From assembly GCA_944548615.1 (NCBI GenBank), contig OX155973.1:22221386-22285385 (forward strand): DNA of 64,000 nt. Reading direction: 5' to 3'. The position numbers and the translations under genes were made by a program. The notes under the pieces were generated by a model, which did not search any database, had not been told where the DNA came from, and saw only the letters and a program-made list of their open reading frames with translations. This DNA is from Micropterix aruncella. Lineage: Eukaryota; Arthropoda; Insecta; Lepidoptera; Micropterigidae. Below, in pieces: positions 26,689-38,459 of this stretch. Every line of letters begins with the position of its first letter. Within the stretch, counting starts at the first letter, position 1.

Positions 26689-27235
26689 ACCGATGGCTCA
26701 TTCCGGCTCCTAATTGGAACTTATTCCTTCAGCAAAGAGCTGACCGTGAAGAGTGGGTTCTATTCCTAGTTCAAATCCGACAAAATATATTGCATAGACT
26801 AGTCCCGACACCGTTTGGTAGCATAGTGGCTAGCTCGCCTTATCTTACATTGTAAGGTTCCGGGTTCGATTCTTGTCTGTGTCACAATTTTCCGCTGGGA
26901 TAAAATTAACGGAATTGCATATCAATTCTGTCGATCCAATGCAACAAGCACTCGCTTACACACATGCTACGCGCACACATACATATAAAGACTTCATAGG
27001 GTCGGTTGTAAGAGATTGTCGCATGCTAATAAGTCGGCCATTGTGAAATTTCACTGTAAAAAATAGAAACATTCCATTCCGACTTCTGAGGAGCCAGCTA
27101 CTGATTTGGCTACACCACTCAACCGAACCGACGCGTCATTCCATTCCGAAGAGCCGGATCCTTCCTTTGGCTCTGCCATTCAGACGCGTCATTCCACTTT
27201 GAGAACCCGGGTGCTTCCTGAATGAGCCATCGCTC
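26689..27235. mobile_element. Possible MITE hosting a SINE
   Basis: CGATGGCTCATTC at 26690 appears in reverse complement at about 27220-27233. The inner part has AGAGCCGG / GACGCGTCATTCCA repeats. A full SINE lies inside. Only a short TIR supports this, so it is tentative. Confidence 0.4.
26815..27070 (+). mobile_element. tRNA-derived SINE, full copy
   Basis: The head GGTAGCATAGTGGCTAGCTC ... GGTTCGATTCTTG is followed by the same body as 19100-19365: ATTAACGGAATTGCAT, CAATTCTGTCGATCCA, GGTCGGTTGTAAGAGATTG, CGGCCATTGTGAAATTTCAC and AAATAGAAAC. Confidence 0.85.
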
Positions 27236-27331
27236 GCCCCTCCGAGCCGAGCCGTGAGTCGGTCGATTCAAATCATTCGGCCCCGGCGCGCAAGCGCTGG
27301 CGGATGCCTACGCTGTGATATTTCCCATTGA

Positions 27332-27558
27332 TCCTAGGTACTACTATTATAAACGCGAAAGTTCGTAAGAATGTATGTATGGATGTTTGTTACTCTTTCA
27401 CGCAAAAACTACTGAATGGATTTTGATGAAACTTTACAATAATATAGCTTACACATCAGAGTAGCACAAAGGCTATAATTTATAAAGATATATAGTTTCC
27501 TTTCATCATTATCACAATTTTCCATCACCACGCGGGTGAAACCGCGGGGCACAGCTAA
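27332..27558 (+). mobile_element. Helitron family A copy
   Basis: Matches 5794-6012 from ACTATTATAAACGCGAAAGT to GCGGGTGAAACCGCGG. It ends ACAGCTAA instead of CAGCTAG. The 5' tip is slightly altered (TCCTAGGTACTACTATTAT). Confidence 0.8.
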
Positions 27559-27559
27559 T

Positions 27560-27800
27560 AACATATATGAGGTTTATTCAATTACCGAAAATAGATTTCA
27601 ATATGAAATCGAAACTATCGCGGTTGTTTATTTATTTATTTAAAGTAAAGCACGAGATATACAAAAAATACATTCCTGCGGCATTACCAAAAAACGTGTT
27701 TGGACCAGTAGCTAAAAAAGCGTACTGCAGCATCTTTATTACTTCGTCAACGCTGTCTAACTAGGCCTCTAAGCCCGTACTAAGGCATGAATACCAGAAA
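27560..27800 (-). repeat. Probable LINE 3' UTR fragment
   Basis: Shares CTAACTAGGCC-TAAGCCCGTAC-AAGG with the 3' UTR of the LINE at 4181-5511 (4255-4285) in the same orientation. Nothing coding is left. Confidence 0.45.
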
Positions 27801-27984
27801 ATATGTTACCTATGCACACGTTTAGTTATAATTAAAAGAAAAAAGAAAGCAAAAGAAATGAAAATAGGTAGGTACTTATAAGTATTTAGGAAATCATGAA
27901 ATAGCATTTGGAAAAATAGACGAAAGATGGAATTAAAATTAAAGAATAAGTTTAAAATACTCAAAAATATGTCAAATATGAGAA

Positions 27985-28075
27985 AAATCATGGACAACGG
28001 CGGTTGCAATATCGTCGAAACGTCAGGTGTACCAATTTGTACGCGGTATATTCGTTATTATCTTATTTTAATAAA
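27985..28075 (+). repeat. Penelope-like terminal fragment
   Basis: GGACAACGGCGGTTGCAAT, CGTCGAAACGTCAGG and ACGCGGTATATTCGTT match the terminal piece at 38345-38430. Confidence 0.6.
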
Positions 28076-28079
28076 AAAG

Positions 28080-29270
28080 GACCCGGAGTAGTCTGCATAA
28101 TTTTGGAGAAAGGGGAGATTTCTTCCAGGTAGAGGAATGGATTTCAGAATCAAATGCACCGGGAGTGACCCATCATCCTTATGTCCCTGCGCAGCTGGCT
28201 GACAGGTGGACAAAATGACCGCAAGTCTGTAAAGGGGTAGGTAGCATACAAATTAAGGCGACGATGTAGGTAAATTTCGAAAATTACTTTTTTTGGCAAT
28301 TTTTGAACAGTCATACTGAAATAACTGATGATGTTAGCCAACAAAAAAAAATTATCGTAACTCACAGTACCTTTCTTAAGTAGATAGCTATTTCAGATTT
28401 TTTTTTAAGTATTGGAAAATTGAGGAAAATAATTAAATCTGGGAGCTATACAGGAAATTTTCATTTTAGAGCATTTTTTGAAACGTGCCTCACACTAAAC
28501 TGCACGATCAAGAAACTCAAAAAAAATACTACGGCATTTTAACAATAGTTGTAAAAAGGAATGCTTTCGCATAAATTTTAAAAAATAAGTTTTTCTTGTT
28601 AAAAAAAATTATATAAAAAGTGTAACTTTCATCCATATTCACTGTTAAATATTACTTATTACTGTGTGTTTTTTTCAAGTTTGTTTTTTTTTACATAAAC
28701 TATGTACAATAAACTTGTAGTACTGACGATTATTTTTTTCAAATAAAATATCAGTATATTTTAAAAATAATATTTTGCAGAGCCCGTTTATATTATTTTT
28801 GTCATACAATGAGATGAGCGCGCTCTTCTCGCGACGACGCGCTGGCATTCAAAATGCCGCAAGCGACATTGGGTCAATATGGTTCTTATGTGGGGATCAA
28901 TTACTGATTCAAATGGCATAACAGCCAACCTTTTATAATGAAATGTTATTGGCTCTTAGAAACGTGGTTCATTTCGGCTTCGAAGGCCGACATATGCGGT
29001 TGCGTTCGCGACGCTCTGTTTCATGACTTATTATTACCAAATTGACATTTCGATGGATCGGAGATGTGAAGTAAAAAAATATCGGTTTTAGATGGCTATT
29101 TCACCGTTTAAATGAAAGAGGTTTAAAAACATGATAAATCATATGTTGAAAAATAGAAACAATAATAAGTAAAATAATATTTAATATTTATTTATTTTTT
29201 TTTTAAATTTACAATATTACTTTTTTTTAATAAAAAGTGTTCATTTATTTGATAACAATGTTTCTTTATG
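28080..29270. other. AT-rich stretch, nothing recognised
   Basis: A/T homopolymers and short ORFs only. A GC-richer 80-bp piece at 28810-28890 has no recognisable content. Confidence 0.5.
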
Positions 29271-29284
29271 TATAAAAACAAAAA

Positions 29285-29375
29285 AAAAATATACATATCG
29301 GTAGGTTTTGAACCTACGACCGGTGTGATCTTATGCGAGTTTAAAACAAGTGCGCCACTTCAGCTTGTTTCCCGC
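29285..29375 (-). repeat. tRNA-like SINE head (second family)
   Basis: On the minus strand: GAAGTGGCGCACTTG (A-box-like) ... GTCGTAGGTTCAAAACCTAC (B-box GGTTCAAAACC), with spacing like a tRNA promoter. The stem pairing is not a good functional tRNA. The body was not delimited. Confidence 0.45.
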
Positions 29376-29616
29376 GAGTCAAAATGTGTCATATATAAGG
29401 GGACAGTAAATAATGCCAATACATTTGCGTCAGAGCCATATGACAGAGCTATACACCATGTATAAATATAATATACAATTAGGCTACGATTCTGACCGTT
29501 CTAATATAGAAAACCGTCAGATAGGCAGAATTGTAATTTAAAAAACAAAACGTAGGTATCTACTTTTTAAAAGCTTTTATTCAACTTGTAATGTCTGTGA
29601 AAAAAAAAACTAAAAA

Positions 29617-30754
29617 TGCGAAGAAATATTACATCAGCAGTAGCTTATAATAAATGTCAAAACTTTTCAATTGATGAGAAAATTGATTGCCTGTATAATG
29701 ACATTTTGAACGCCCCGATAGATGCATTTGGAAACCATGATAAATGTAGAAGTTTTTAAAATTGTTTGTCGGAAAATGAAACACTGGATGCAATGAGTTG
29801 TTTGATGGGTGACATTATTTGGGAAAGAATAAGTTACATAACTTAAAACGTAGGTAGCAATACATGCAAGAAGCCTAATTCATGATGTAGATAGTAATGT
29901 TCTCGAAAGGTTTAACGGCATCATTGCAAAATTTATTGGTGGTAAGAGGACAAATTACATCCAAAAGCAGTCTTACCAAGCGCGATGTAATGCGGCAGTT
30001 ATATCATTTAATACAAAACAGCCACTCTCAAGATTACATAAAAAATATATAGGCAAAAGTCCCTCTGGCAGGATATCAAAAGTGGAATAAAGAAGACAGA
30101 GGCATTTAAGTAAATCCATTCTTTATAAAAGAAATAAAAGCAGAAAGTTTTTTTGAAAAAAAAAACAATAATTCGCATTATGGAGAACATTGCAACCAAC
30201 CCGATGTTCCATCAGAAATATTCGAAAAAAGCAAAGCTCTGTTATTTCAAGAATTGGAAAATAGAAAAATGATCGATTGCGAATTGAAAAACTTACGGTT
30301 ATTCAAGGTGAAAGCAGCGAGTGGTTGGAATTACGAAGAAAAATGGTAACTGCGTCTAACTTTGGCAAAATTGTCAATAGTTAACAACACACAAAATGCG
30401 CCAATTTAGTTAAATCCATGACTGAAAATGGGATTTGAGCAACGTAGCATCAATTTGCCATGGAAAAGAAAATGAAACAACTGCACTAGAATGAAAAATA
30501 TGTCTAGAAAAAGTGGAAATTCAGCAATGTGGATTATTCATTGACCCTAAATTTCCATTTTTGGGAGCTTCTCCAGATGGAATATCTGATGATTATATTT
30601 TTGAAGTCAAATTTCCCATTACAGCGCATAGAATCTGGTTAACGAAAGCGACAAGAAAAAGAAAAGTGATATTTTGGAAACAGAAAGATGGAAAACTTGA
30701 AATCAGCATCAAACATCACTGGTACGTTCAAGTTCAAGGACAGGTCCATATATA
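29617..30754 (+). pseudogene. Mutator-like/YqaJ-nuclease protein, decayed
   Basis: Reads in pieces across frameshifts and stops. First block: SIDEKIDCLYNDILNAPIDA then FGNHDKCRSF. Second: SLIHDVDSNVVERFNGIIAK, FIGGKRTNYIQKQSYQARCN and AAVISFNT. Third, about 30310-30754: WLELRRKMVTASNFGKIV, HGKENETTALE, GLFIDPKFPFLGASPDGISD, DYIFEVKFPI and HHWYVQVQGQVHI. The last block matches the YqaJ viral-recombinase nuclease fold (GASPDG...EVK...YxxQxQGQ). The earlier blocks match the Mutator-like domain with which YqaJ is paired in insect repetitive proteins. At least six disruptions, so non-functional. The domain assignment is from memory of motifs. Confidence 0.7.
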
Positions 30755-30769
30755 ATTTCTTTTTATTTA

Positions 30770-31400
30770 TTTATTTTTTATTTTATTTCTGGAAAAATAC
30801 AGCGCATACAATATACATACGTGTGCATAAATGTAGAAAAAAAAGAAAAACATTACGCCTATAATCGTTTATTACACATTTGGATTTCAGCATATTACAC
30901 TTAAAAATTAATTATAAAATAAACAAAGTTCATATTAAATATAAAAAATATATAGAAAACCGATGGGAGAGGTAGGGAATTGGAAGTGATTAGGAAGAAG
31001 GAGTTAGACGATGGTATGTGTATATGTATATAGATATAAATAAAGATATAGATAGGTCGTATAGTGGATATATAAATACAGATATTTATTGATGTTTATA
31101 GGTATTTATAGATATATAATAAATATTTATAGATATTTATAAATATTTGTGGTAGCTACTGATATGTTGTATATATATCCTTCTAGCCGTGTTCGGCCAC
31201 AGCGACTGCATTGTAGATTCTAGTGACTTCTTTAGTCTTCTCAGAGTCCACTGTTCGGAAGCAGTCAAGTGCGCAGGCTATATTATAGTGCACAGGTGGG
31301 CGCGCGACCACGGGTGCACTCTCTCTTCCTTCCTGTTCTGAACCCGATGGAACGGAGACCGTTACGACCAGAGAAAAGTTTGGATGCAGATAAAATAAAA
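30770..31400 (-). repeat. Probable LINE 3' end (AT-rich)
   Basis: Shares GGGAATTGGAAGTGATT-GGAAGAAGGAGTTAGACGATG with 18090-18140 in the same orientation. A (TATAGATA)n-rich block lies at 31020-31160. 31180-31400 reads weakly as VHYNIACALDCFRTVDSEKT, unassigned. Confidence 0.4.
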
Positions 31401-31465
31401 TAAATCAATTAATCGCTAACGCAGCAATGACTGTCATTGTTAAATTTTTACTCAATATTGCAGAG

Positions 31466-32220
31466 CTATTTTTTCGGATTTGGTTCGTTTTTCACACTGT
31501 CATTTATGAAATTGGTAGTTATGGCTTGTGGTGATGTTTGAGTTTTTTCTGGAGCTATTGTAGAGATCACCGGTGACTTATTGATAGTTTTTGTAGTAGG
31601 CGGTGATATAGAAGATGCATTATTGGATTTATCCTGGTTTTCTGATGTTCTCGTGTTGTTGCTCATGGGGCTGTGTTGAATACAGCATACAGTCTCTTGT
31701 TCCGACATTATACAAAATTGTGATAGTTTCCCTTTTGGCAAATCCCCCTCAGTTTTTGGACAATTTTTCGCCGGTAGACATACTCCTAAAACGCCATTTA
31801 TTTCACATGACTCTTCACGGCAGTGTATATGCCAGGTCCCTTGGCACTTCCGCAAGGGCTCTTTCCAATACTGGTAACGGTGATTATGTTGAAAAGGCAT
31901 TGGTTGTCAGCTATCGCCACTTGCAGAGGTCCACCACTATCGCCTCCACAAGAGTCTCGTAATCCTTCTAAGCTGCCAGCGCACAATTGATCGTCCTTAT
32001 ACCTTGCGGTAACCTCCTTCTGAGAGTCTTTGCATATAGTCTTCGAAAGGTGGCTGGTCAATCAAATCCACCACCACCTTCAGTAAGTCCTCCGATGTAT
32101 CTTCAGCAAAGTCGATCTGCCTTCAGCCAGTAACTACAGCTCGCTTGTTTTCGATGGTCGACTTTTCCATAGACACGCTGGTCGAATATTTAAAGTGAAC
32201 AGCTCAGACCGATCAGATCC
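31466..32220 (-). pseudogene. CLIP-domain/trypsin-like serine protease fragment, rearranged
   Basis: The minus strand first gives the C-terminal half of an S1 (chymotrypsin-fold) protease: LNIRPACLWKSRPSKTSEL, VVTG-stop-RQIDFAEDTSEDL, then after a frameshift near 32065 KTICKDSQKEVTARYKDDQL, CAGSLEGLRDSC and GGDSGGPLQVAIADNQCLF (catalytic Ser in GDSGGP), ending GPGIYT. Directly after it, in another frame, comes a six-cysteine CLIP domain: EESCEINGVLGVCLPAKNC ... LSQFC ... ETVCC, plus a Ser/Thr/Pro-rich linker to a stop at 31466. CLIP normally precedes S1, so the order is inverted. A TGA replaces the Trp of VVTGW, and at least one frameshift is present. Closest in style to Drosophila snake-like proteases of the Toll/melanisation cascades. 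Confidence 0.75.
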
Positions 32221-32388
32221 TTCGGGACGCGTCCCGTGTTAACCGCGAGTTAATCCAGACTATAGAATTGCACTATAATCACTAAAATTTATTATTTAAT
32301 TATTATTTAGAGGGGAGAAAATTTTAAAATATGTTGACACTTAGAATTTAAATTTCGAATTTTATTTTGTTGTATAGAAAGTATATAA

Positions 32389-32805
32389 CTAATTACTATA
32401 GGTATTAACAAGCTCGTTAGGTGCAATTGATTTGAATAATTCTTTAACGAACGTCGGTTGGTTGAGGTTGAAAATGTCGATGGTGGAGAAACAAGAGTCG
32501 TACGTGCATATCAGCCCATAAGCGATGGAATGTTTCCCGTAGTTGGTATTGGCACGAGATACCTCAAACGTGCGTGAATTGCGAATTAATCGCTGAGGAA
32601 CGAAAAAACGTAAGTTTTCAACAAGGTATGAACTATCTGTGGTATTGTGGATAACTTTAAAGAAAGTGTGCTGGAAAGAAACTGTAACTGGAACGATACA
32701 TATAACTGGAAAGGAAGTGTGCCTATTTACATTTTGGTCTGGTAAAAACGATCTCCTCAAAACCGAATATATACAGACGAATGATTTGATTTGGACAAAT
32801 GTCAT
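32389..32805 (-). pseudogene. LINE RT-ORF C-terminal fragment
   Basis: 138-aa frame ending VENLRFFVPQRLIRNSRTFE, VSRANTNYGKHSIAYGLICT, YDSCFSTIDIFNLNQPTF. The 'P....RN.r.F.vpr..TNYg..S' pattern is the C-terminal tail of jockey/R1-type LINE ORFs. Same family as 18240-18520. N-terminal part missing. Confidence 0.6.
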
Positions 32806-32824
32806 GGAAAAAACTTGTTTGTTT

Positions 32825-33589
32825 TTATATGGACTGTGTATTACCTGAAATTATCGATCCAGGAGTATGAAGGAATATGGATTTAAGGGAGCCTGAATAC
32901 ACTTTGAAAGAAGCAAATAAAAGAAACGACACGATAAAACGAAAGAAATCGGTTCCTCTCCCTTGTCCAACGCTTAAGCGGTAGTTAGTTTTCAGTGATT
33001 CCATCACAAAGTGAGCAAAGAACTCACAGAGAATGTACTTGCCAATAACACTCCAAAGCAAAGCACAAGCAATATAGAGCCACCGAAAAGTACACGATAT
33101 TCCAAATCTGTGCTGAGTACAGATCTAATTAATAATGATGAACAGGCTTTTGAAAATGTATTATCATTTGATGAATTTTAATTACAAAAGTCGGCGCACC
33201 ACTACAAAGCGACACTGTCAAGGCTACAAAAAGGAAGTCTCAAATGTACTGCGCAATTTTAAATGTATTTATTCGTCTCTTTACATTTAATATGTATGTA
33301 TCTACTCAGAAATAACAGACTACTTTGCCAACCAGAAATGTCTTCATGATTTTTTGTCTTAATGATTTTATATTTTAATTAATAATTATTTATTTTTAAT
33401 GATGTGTATTTCTTTAAAGTTTACAATGATGTGCTTACAGTATCTAAAAATAAATTATATTACTTTTTAATTAAATAATTTTTTAATGATAATGTACAAG
33501 GCGATGGGTGTCGTTATGTCCTCCTCAAAGAACTATTATACCGCGAATAAATAGTTCGATACACAATGTTGTTTTTTAATTCGATTCTA
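32825..33589. other. AT-rich, nothing recognised
   Basis: Short frames at 32825-33180 look degraded and could not be assigned. The rest is AT-rich. Confidence 0.45.
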
Positions 33590-33915
33590 AATGTTTTTTC
33601 TGCCAAAAAATACTATCAAAAACTGTCACCACAACTATCAAAAAAATACTAAAGCTGTATCTCACGGAACATGAATTGCGATTTATGTCATTTAAAAGCC
33701 CTTGGAAAACTGTATCCAAAACAGTTAACGGCATTTCTCCAATTGTCATCTATCACCATTTAAAATAATTTTAAAATGTCGAAAATTAATTAGTGACAGG
33801 TGACTCTTCTTAATACAGTTTTTCAGGGGATTTCAAATGACATATCGCAAATGAAATTCTGTAAGATATGGCTTCTGTCAATTTTTGACAGTGATAGTTT
33901 GGTTTAACAGTTGAC
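33590..33915. mobile_element. Foldback MITE remnant
   Basis: AGCTGTATCTCACGGAACAT then TGCGATTTATGTCATTTAAA and GGAAAACTGTAT is mirrored in reverse complement at about 33820-33905 (AGCCATATCTTACAGAA, TTTGCGATATGTCATTTGAA, GAAAAACTGTAT). Arms of ~60 bp, diverged. Confidence 0.6.
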
Positions 33916-33929
33916 AGCCAAAATCTAAT

Positions 33930-34158
33930 GGGCGCATTCCAGGGTGATACTATCCCTATGTTCCAAATTTTAACTCAATCGGTTCAACGGCTCGGCAGTT
34001 ATCGTGAGAGATTACATACAGGCAAACAGACATACATTTCTCTGAAAATGGTCTTAATCATCTTGGTGGACCTCAAAATGGACATCTCTATCGTTATCTA
34101 AACATTTTTTTCCGCACGATCACAACACCTTCCCTACCAGTGGCAGCCGGGAAAGTAA
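33930..34158. mobile_element. Right half of the 11755-12289-type MITE
   Basis: Shares TTCCAAATTTTAACTCAATC, GGTTCAACGG, CAGACATAC, a -CTCAAAATGGACATC- block, CGATCACAACACCTTCCCTA and a terminal GGGAAAGTA. Confidence 0.55.
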
Positions 34159-34169
34159 TATAATGTTCA

Positions 34170-35018
34170 AGTTTAGATGATGATAAAGCGTAGCCTTCTT
34201 CACCAGCGTAGGTACATGACACTTGCATAATCCCAAAATATAAATCCCATTGCAATAGTGTATACCTAGTGTGTTAGTCCAGACATCGATAGCGAGTGAA
34301 TATCGCTGCGAGATGAGTCAACATAATAAACACCTGCCCCGTCGCGAGGGGAGGGGGTAAGTAGGCGGGGCTTAAAAACTCAGATACGGTTTATTTTTTA
34401 AGTAGTACGTCGCCTTAAGGACCATTTTCTCAAAGTGATTCATCAGGTTTATTTAAAAAAATGAGTTTCTAATGGTTTCATGTACTTCTATCGGAGCCGG
34501 AGACATTCAGTGAAAATAAATTTCTAGAAAACGATACAAAAACCTTGTTTTAACAGGTGAAAAATGAGACTTTTTTAAAGTGATACATCATCTATACATT
34601 TTTGATTGTGTCTTGTGAGAAAATGTTTATGACATTAACGAAAACGGTAATACACAAACACATTAAAAGATAATAATAGAGACTCTACCAAGGTACTGCG
34701 TCGTTTGTCTTGTATAAGAGTCGAAGAAGTAATTATTATCAAATTTGTCATGAAAGACTTTGTTAAAGCGATATACTGCAAAAGTATAGTTTTAATAAAA
34801 ACTCGCACTTTTGACTGTAAGATATCATAATGGTTGACTGTAAGATATCGCCTTTTCTTAAGAATAAGGCCTTTTATTATTATTATTATTATAGCGTTAA
34901 GTCCGCCATTTGTGCATAAATTGTGTTTTTAGTAATGATTATATAGCATAATAACGTTATTCTATTCTATTCTATACTTTTATAACTAAGATTGATTTAA
35001 CCAGAAGATGTGCATTTG
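34170..35018. other. AT-rich, nothing recognised
   Basis: Only short microsatellites (TTA)n at 34873-34892 and TTCTA at 34960. No supported ORF. Confidence 0.5.
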
Positions 35019-35299
35019 CAGGTGAGTTTTATTTAACCGGCATCCTTTAAGTGGCCGAATCAGTTAGAGCAAATAGACAACTATTAATAAAAACATGTGG
35101 GAAAAACACGTTTTTTTTTAAGTATGAAAAACGTTGCAAATATCGCCCAACGCTTCTGTTTAAAAGTTAGGTTTTTTCCACAAAATTTAAATCCACCAAA
35201 AGATAAAGTTGAATTCCAATTTTATTATTAAAAGTTGCTTTAAATTTGCTTGTATTGAATCACCCACTTGAAGGATGCGGGTCAATTAAAACTCACCTG
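35019..35299. mobile_element. MITE of the CAGGTGAGTTT family (281 bp)
   Basis: CAGGTGAGTTTTATTTAACC-GGCATCC at the left, mirrored at the right (GGATGCGGGTCAATTAAAAC, TCACCTG). The same family as 46343-46726, which has a clear TA TSD. Here the left flank is TG and the right TA. Probably Tc1/mariner-mobilised. Confidence 0.75.
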
Positions 35300-35424
35300 T
35301 ATAATATCAGTGTGTTTAGATTGATTGATATGTGACTTAAGAATTTACAATTATTTGATTAAGTTAAATGTAATGTAAATGTAGAAATATTTTATGAATA
35401 GAAATGTTCATCCTGTAAAAACAG

Positions 35425-35832
35425 ATTTTTTCAACCAGTGAGTAGTGACCCCCTGGGGGGTCGCAAAGAGACTTCCGGGGATCGCAGGCTATCTAAAAAT
35501 AAAAATCTAAAATATTACAAAATCTTTATTATATAATATGCAAATATTTATAACTTCGGAAGAGAAACATATTTATTACTTATTTTTATGTTATTTCTTT
35601 TACAAAACTTTATGTTTATTTAAGATGGAAACAGATAAGTGCAGCTTCGAAAGTGGAAAACAGTTAAAATTAATGTGGTTTTCGCCAGTTTAAAAAAAAA
35701 ATCTATTGAATGCTTACAGTTACAGCTGTGAAAGAGACTAAGGAGGGGACTAACTTAACTAAGTTAACTACCGGGGGTCGCGTAGGAGATTTTTTTTTGT
35801 TACCAAAAAGTGGGTCGCGATCTTAATTAATT
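35425..35832. mobile_element. Possible hAT-type non-autonomous element
   Basis: The left end TTTTTCAACCAGTGAGTAGT-GACCCCCTGGGGGGTCGC and the right GGGGGTCGCG ... AAAAAGTGGGTCGCGAT resemble the ends of short hAT derivatives. Tips and TSD not resolved. Confidence 0.4.
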
Positions 35833-35839
35833 TTCCGTA

Positions 35840-37908
35840 GATACAATGAAAACCGCCTGGTGCTTTATGAGAATATTGGTTTTTCGGAATTGAATTCCGC
35901 AAGAGATGGCACAATTAGCGACTAATTCGAGCAGCTTAACTTTATTTCTTGGACTATATGTTGTAGTGAAATCAGTATTTGCAAAACTGTGATACTATTC
36001 GTCGCAAGAAAAGAAATGTGGCTTTCGTGGTGTCTTCGAAATTTTGATTGTCACGCACAAAATTAGCATTTATAGTTGTACGTTTTTAATCATTTTTACC
36101 TTCATTTTTTTTTTTTTTTTTTTAAAAGGTTGAAACACACCGATTTGGAGAAAACGATCCTCAAATACTTTCACAATTTTAATCGCAGAGTCATGAAGCT
36201 TAGCATAGAGTTAGATCTTGGCATCTTACAGGATGCTGATTGAGTAGATTTGAAAAAAATGTCTAATACTAAAGTTATTACGATTTTCATTAAAATATGT
36301 TTTTTTTTTAAATCTTCTTCTATTGTGATTATAATCAATACGCTGTAATTATAATCACAATCTCGAATAGCAACCATATATTTACACTACATAATACATG
36401 TATGACATTGAGATACGTCAACGAAAGTAAAGTCCAAATAGCAATGAATTCAATCGGACAGACTTCATGAAATATTATTTTATTATAATCATAGGATAAT
36501 ACCTACCTATTATATTTTTATGCAATGTGAGAAATTGTCAATATCACATATTTTACATATTTTTTTACTACATTATAATATAAATAAAAATACTATAAAA
36601 AAAGCATCAAATTTAAACAAAAATTTAGGGTTATATTAATATAATCAAGGGCAATGGTTCGAGCAGAACAATGATAATCACAATATGACGCTTATTTTAC
36701 ACATGTAGTGTATGTAGATAACACATGTAGATACACATGTAGATAATGGACAACGTATATAGATACGTACAACATTATACACATATAGATAATGTACAAT
36801 GATTAACAATTATATAAAAACAGAATGGGCGTTTTGGGCCCACTTTTTCATTGCATTTTGGGCCCAGCTATGAATCATATTCCAATGGAAAGATCTATTT
36901 ATGTACTGATCTCAATTATGAGAAGTTTCTGAGTTATATCCTATTAAATATGGCTAATTACCTGATATTCCCTAAGACACCTAACCCACACCCATGCAAT
37001 GTATTTTTAATATTTTTTAAAACAAAAACCGTCGCCGAATACCCGAAACGATAAAGTACAATACATACGCTGTGTGAGTACAAACTATATGTTCCTAAGA
37101 ATACTACATTACAACGGTATTACATCCCATATTATGCCATGATGAATGTACGTAAGTAGGGGGAGGGGCCGTTTGTTCAATTTTGCACTGGGGCCTATTT
37201 TTTTAGTTACGCAACTGCGTGGTGATTACCATTTAGTTCTCGATTTGTGACGTTTGATCTCGTATAGATTAGGCACCGAACAATGTATTTACATACCATC
37301 GTTAATATAATATTATGTATAATTAATGATCTGAGATATAATGCTAAGTTTCATGATAATGCTAAATTTAAATGAGATTTAAATTACGAGAGTAATTAGT
37401 ATTGGCGTTTTGTATGACTAGTACATTAATTTATTATTGACATTCATTATTGACCAATTTCCAAATTTAAGTTTTTCCAAATCATTTGCAGGGATTTAAT
37501 TTTTGTGACATATATGGAGTACCTAATGCTGACTCCACGCGTTGAATTATTAAGCAGTCTGACCATTTGTTCCGAGTTCTTTATTGCATCCACTGTCTAC
37601 TGATGAATTGTCTGCTTTTCCAAAACACTTTGGGGTACTCATTAAAATGACACCTATCCTAGTACCTACGCCAGCGCCAGGTGTCCCAGTATCTGGCCTG
37701 CTGCTCTACCTCAGCATTATATAGCCAAAATACGGTCTGATCTGAAAATATCAGCTTTTTCAAAAATCTTGCACTTTTTTGTCGCTGGCTCTAGGACTAG
37801 AAGAAGTCCCCCTTCAGCCGAATCTCAGCCCCGGATCTAAGGGTACCGAACAGAGCCGAATAAACCCGAACGACCGAACAATTTCAATTTCAATTTAATT
37901 TTCTAAAA
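35840..37908. other. AT-rich stretch with one hairpin
   Basis: A perfect-looking hairpin lies at 36324-36361 (ATTGTGATTATAAT ... ATTATAATCACAAT). A short tandem array with ACACATGTAGATA lies at 36700-36790. No supported ORF. Confidence 0.5.
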
Positions 37909-37917
37909 TCTTTACAG

Positions 37918-38459
37918 ATTATAAATAGGATAGAAAACGAATTTACCGCGTGAAATTTGTAGGACCCGACGTTTCGGTGATGTTGCTGCCGCCGTTGTCT
38001 AGGGTAGACTGAAGAGCTGACAGTCCGTTGTTTTGCGGGTAGGCCGCAAACCGCTGCCGCCACTGCGTAGGTTATAACGGTGGTGGGGGGCCGGGCTCGG
38101 AGCGCGGGAATTTTTAAAATCCGTCTTGCACACAACACTCACTGTATCCTGTTTTACGTCTTTGCGTTCGGCGTTCGGCGGCGGGAACATTTTAAGAAGA
38201 GGGTTCCACGTAGAAGAGAGTTTGTAACCGTCATCTCTATTGAAGTTCGGAGTTCTTCTTATTTCAATGGCTTCCCGGATCATGCGAGGAAAGTAGATCT
38301 ACTACTACCTACCCGCAAAACAACGGACTGACAGCTCTTCAGTCTACCCTAGACAACGGCGGCTGCAACGTCACCGAAACGTCGGGTCCTACAAATTTCA
38401 CGCGGTAAATTCGTTTTCTATCCTATTTATAATGTCAAACAACCGCGATAGTCTTCGAT
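37918..38459 (-). mobile_element. Penelope-like element, 5'-truncated, with inverted terminal piece
   Basis: 542 bp bounded by a TSD of at least 9 bp (TCTTTACAG at 37909-37917 and 38460-38468, extendable to 12). The first ~130 bp (ATTATAAATAGGATAG, AACGAATTTACCGCGTGAAA, GACCCGACGTTTCGG, TGTCTAGGGTAGACTGAAGA) recur in reverse complement at the right end. Such inverted long-terminal-repeat-like arrangements are typical of Penelope-like elements. The middle encodes the end of the GIY-YIG region (next feature). Confidence 0.8.
37999..38283 (-). pseudogene. Penelope-like ORF C-terminus (end of GIY-YIG region)
   Basis: Encodes MIREAIEIRRTPNFNRDDGY then KLSSTWNPLL and a basic tail with HHRYNLRSG. 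The 'REAIEI..h..NFNR.dGy.LS.tW.P.l' motif closes the GIY-YIG endonuclease of Penelope-like ORFs. The reverse transcriptase and catalytic endonuclease parts are missing, so this is the 3' end of a truncated copy. Confidence 0.75.

Noticed and set aside
37999..38331. CRISPR-like or host regulatory inverted repeat
   Set aside because: Explained by the inverted terminal pieces of a Penelope-like element with a TSD. Also a eukaryotic genome.
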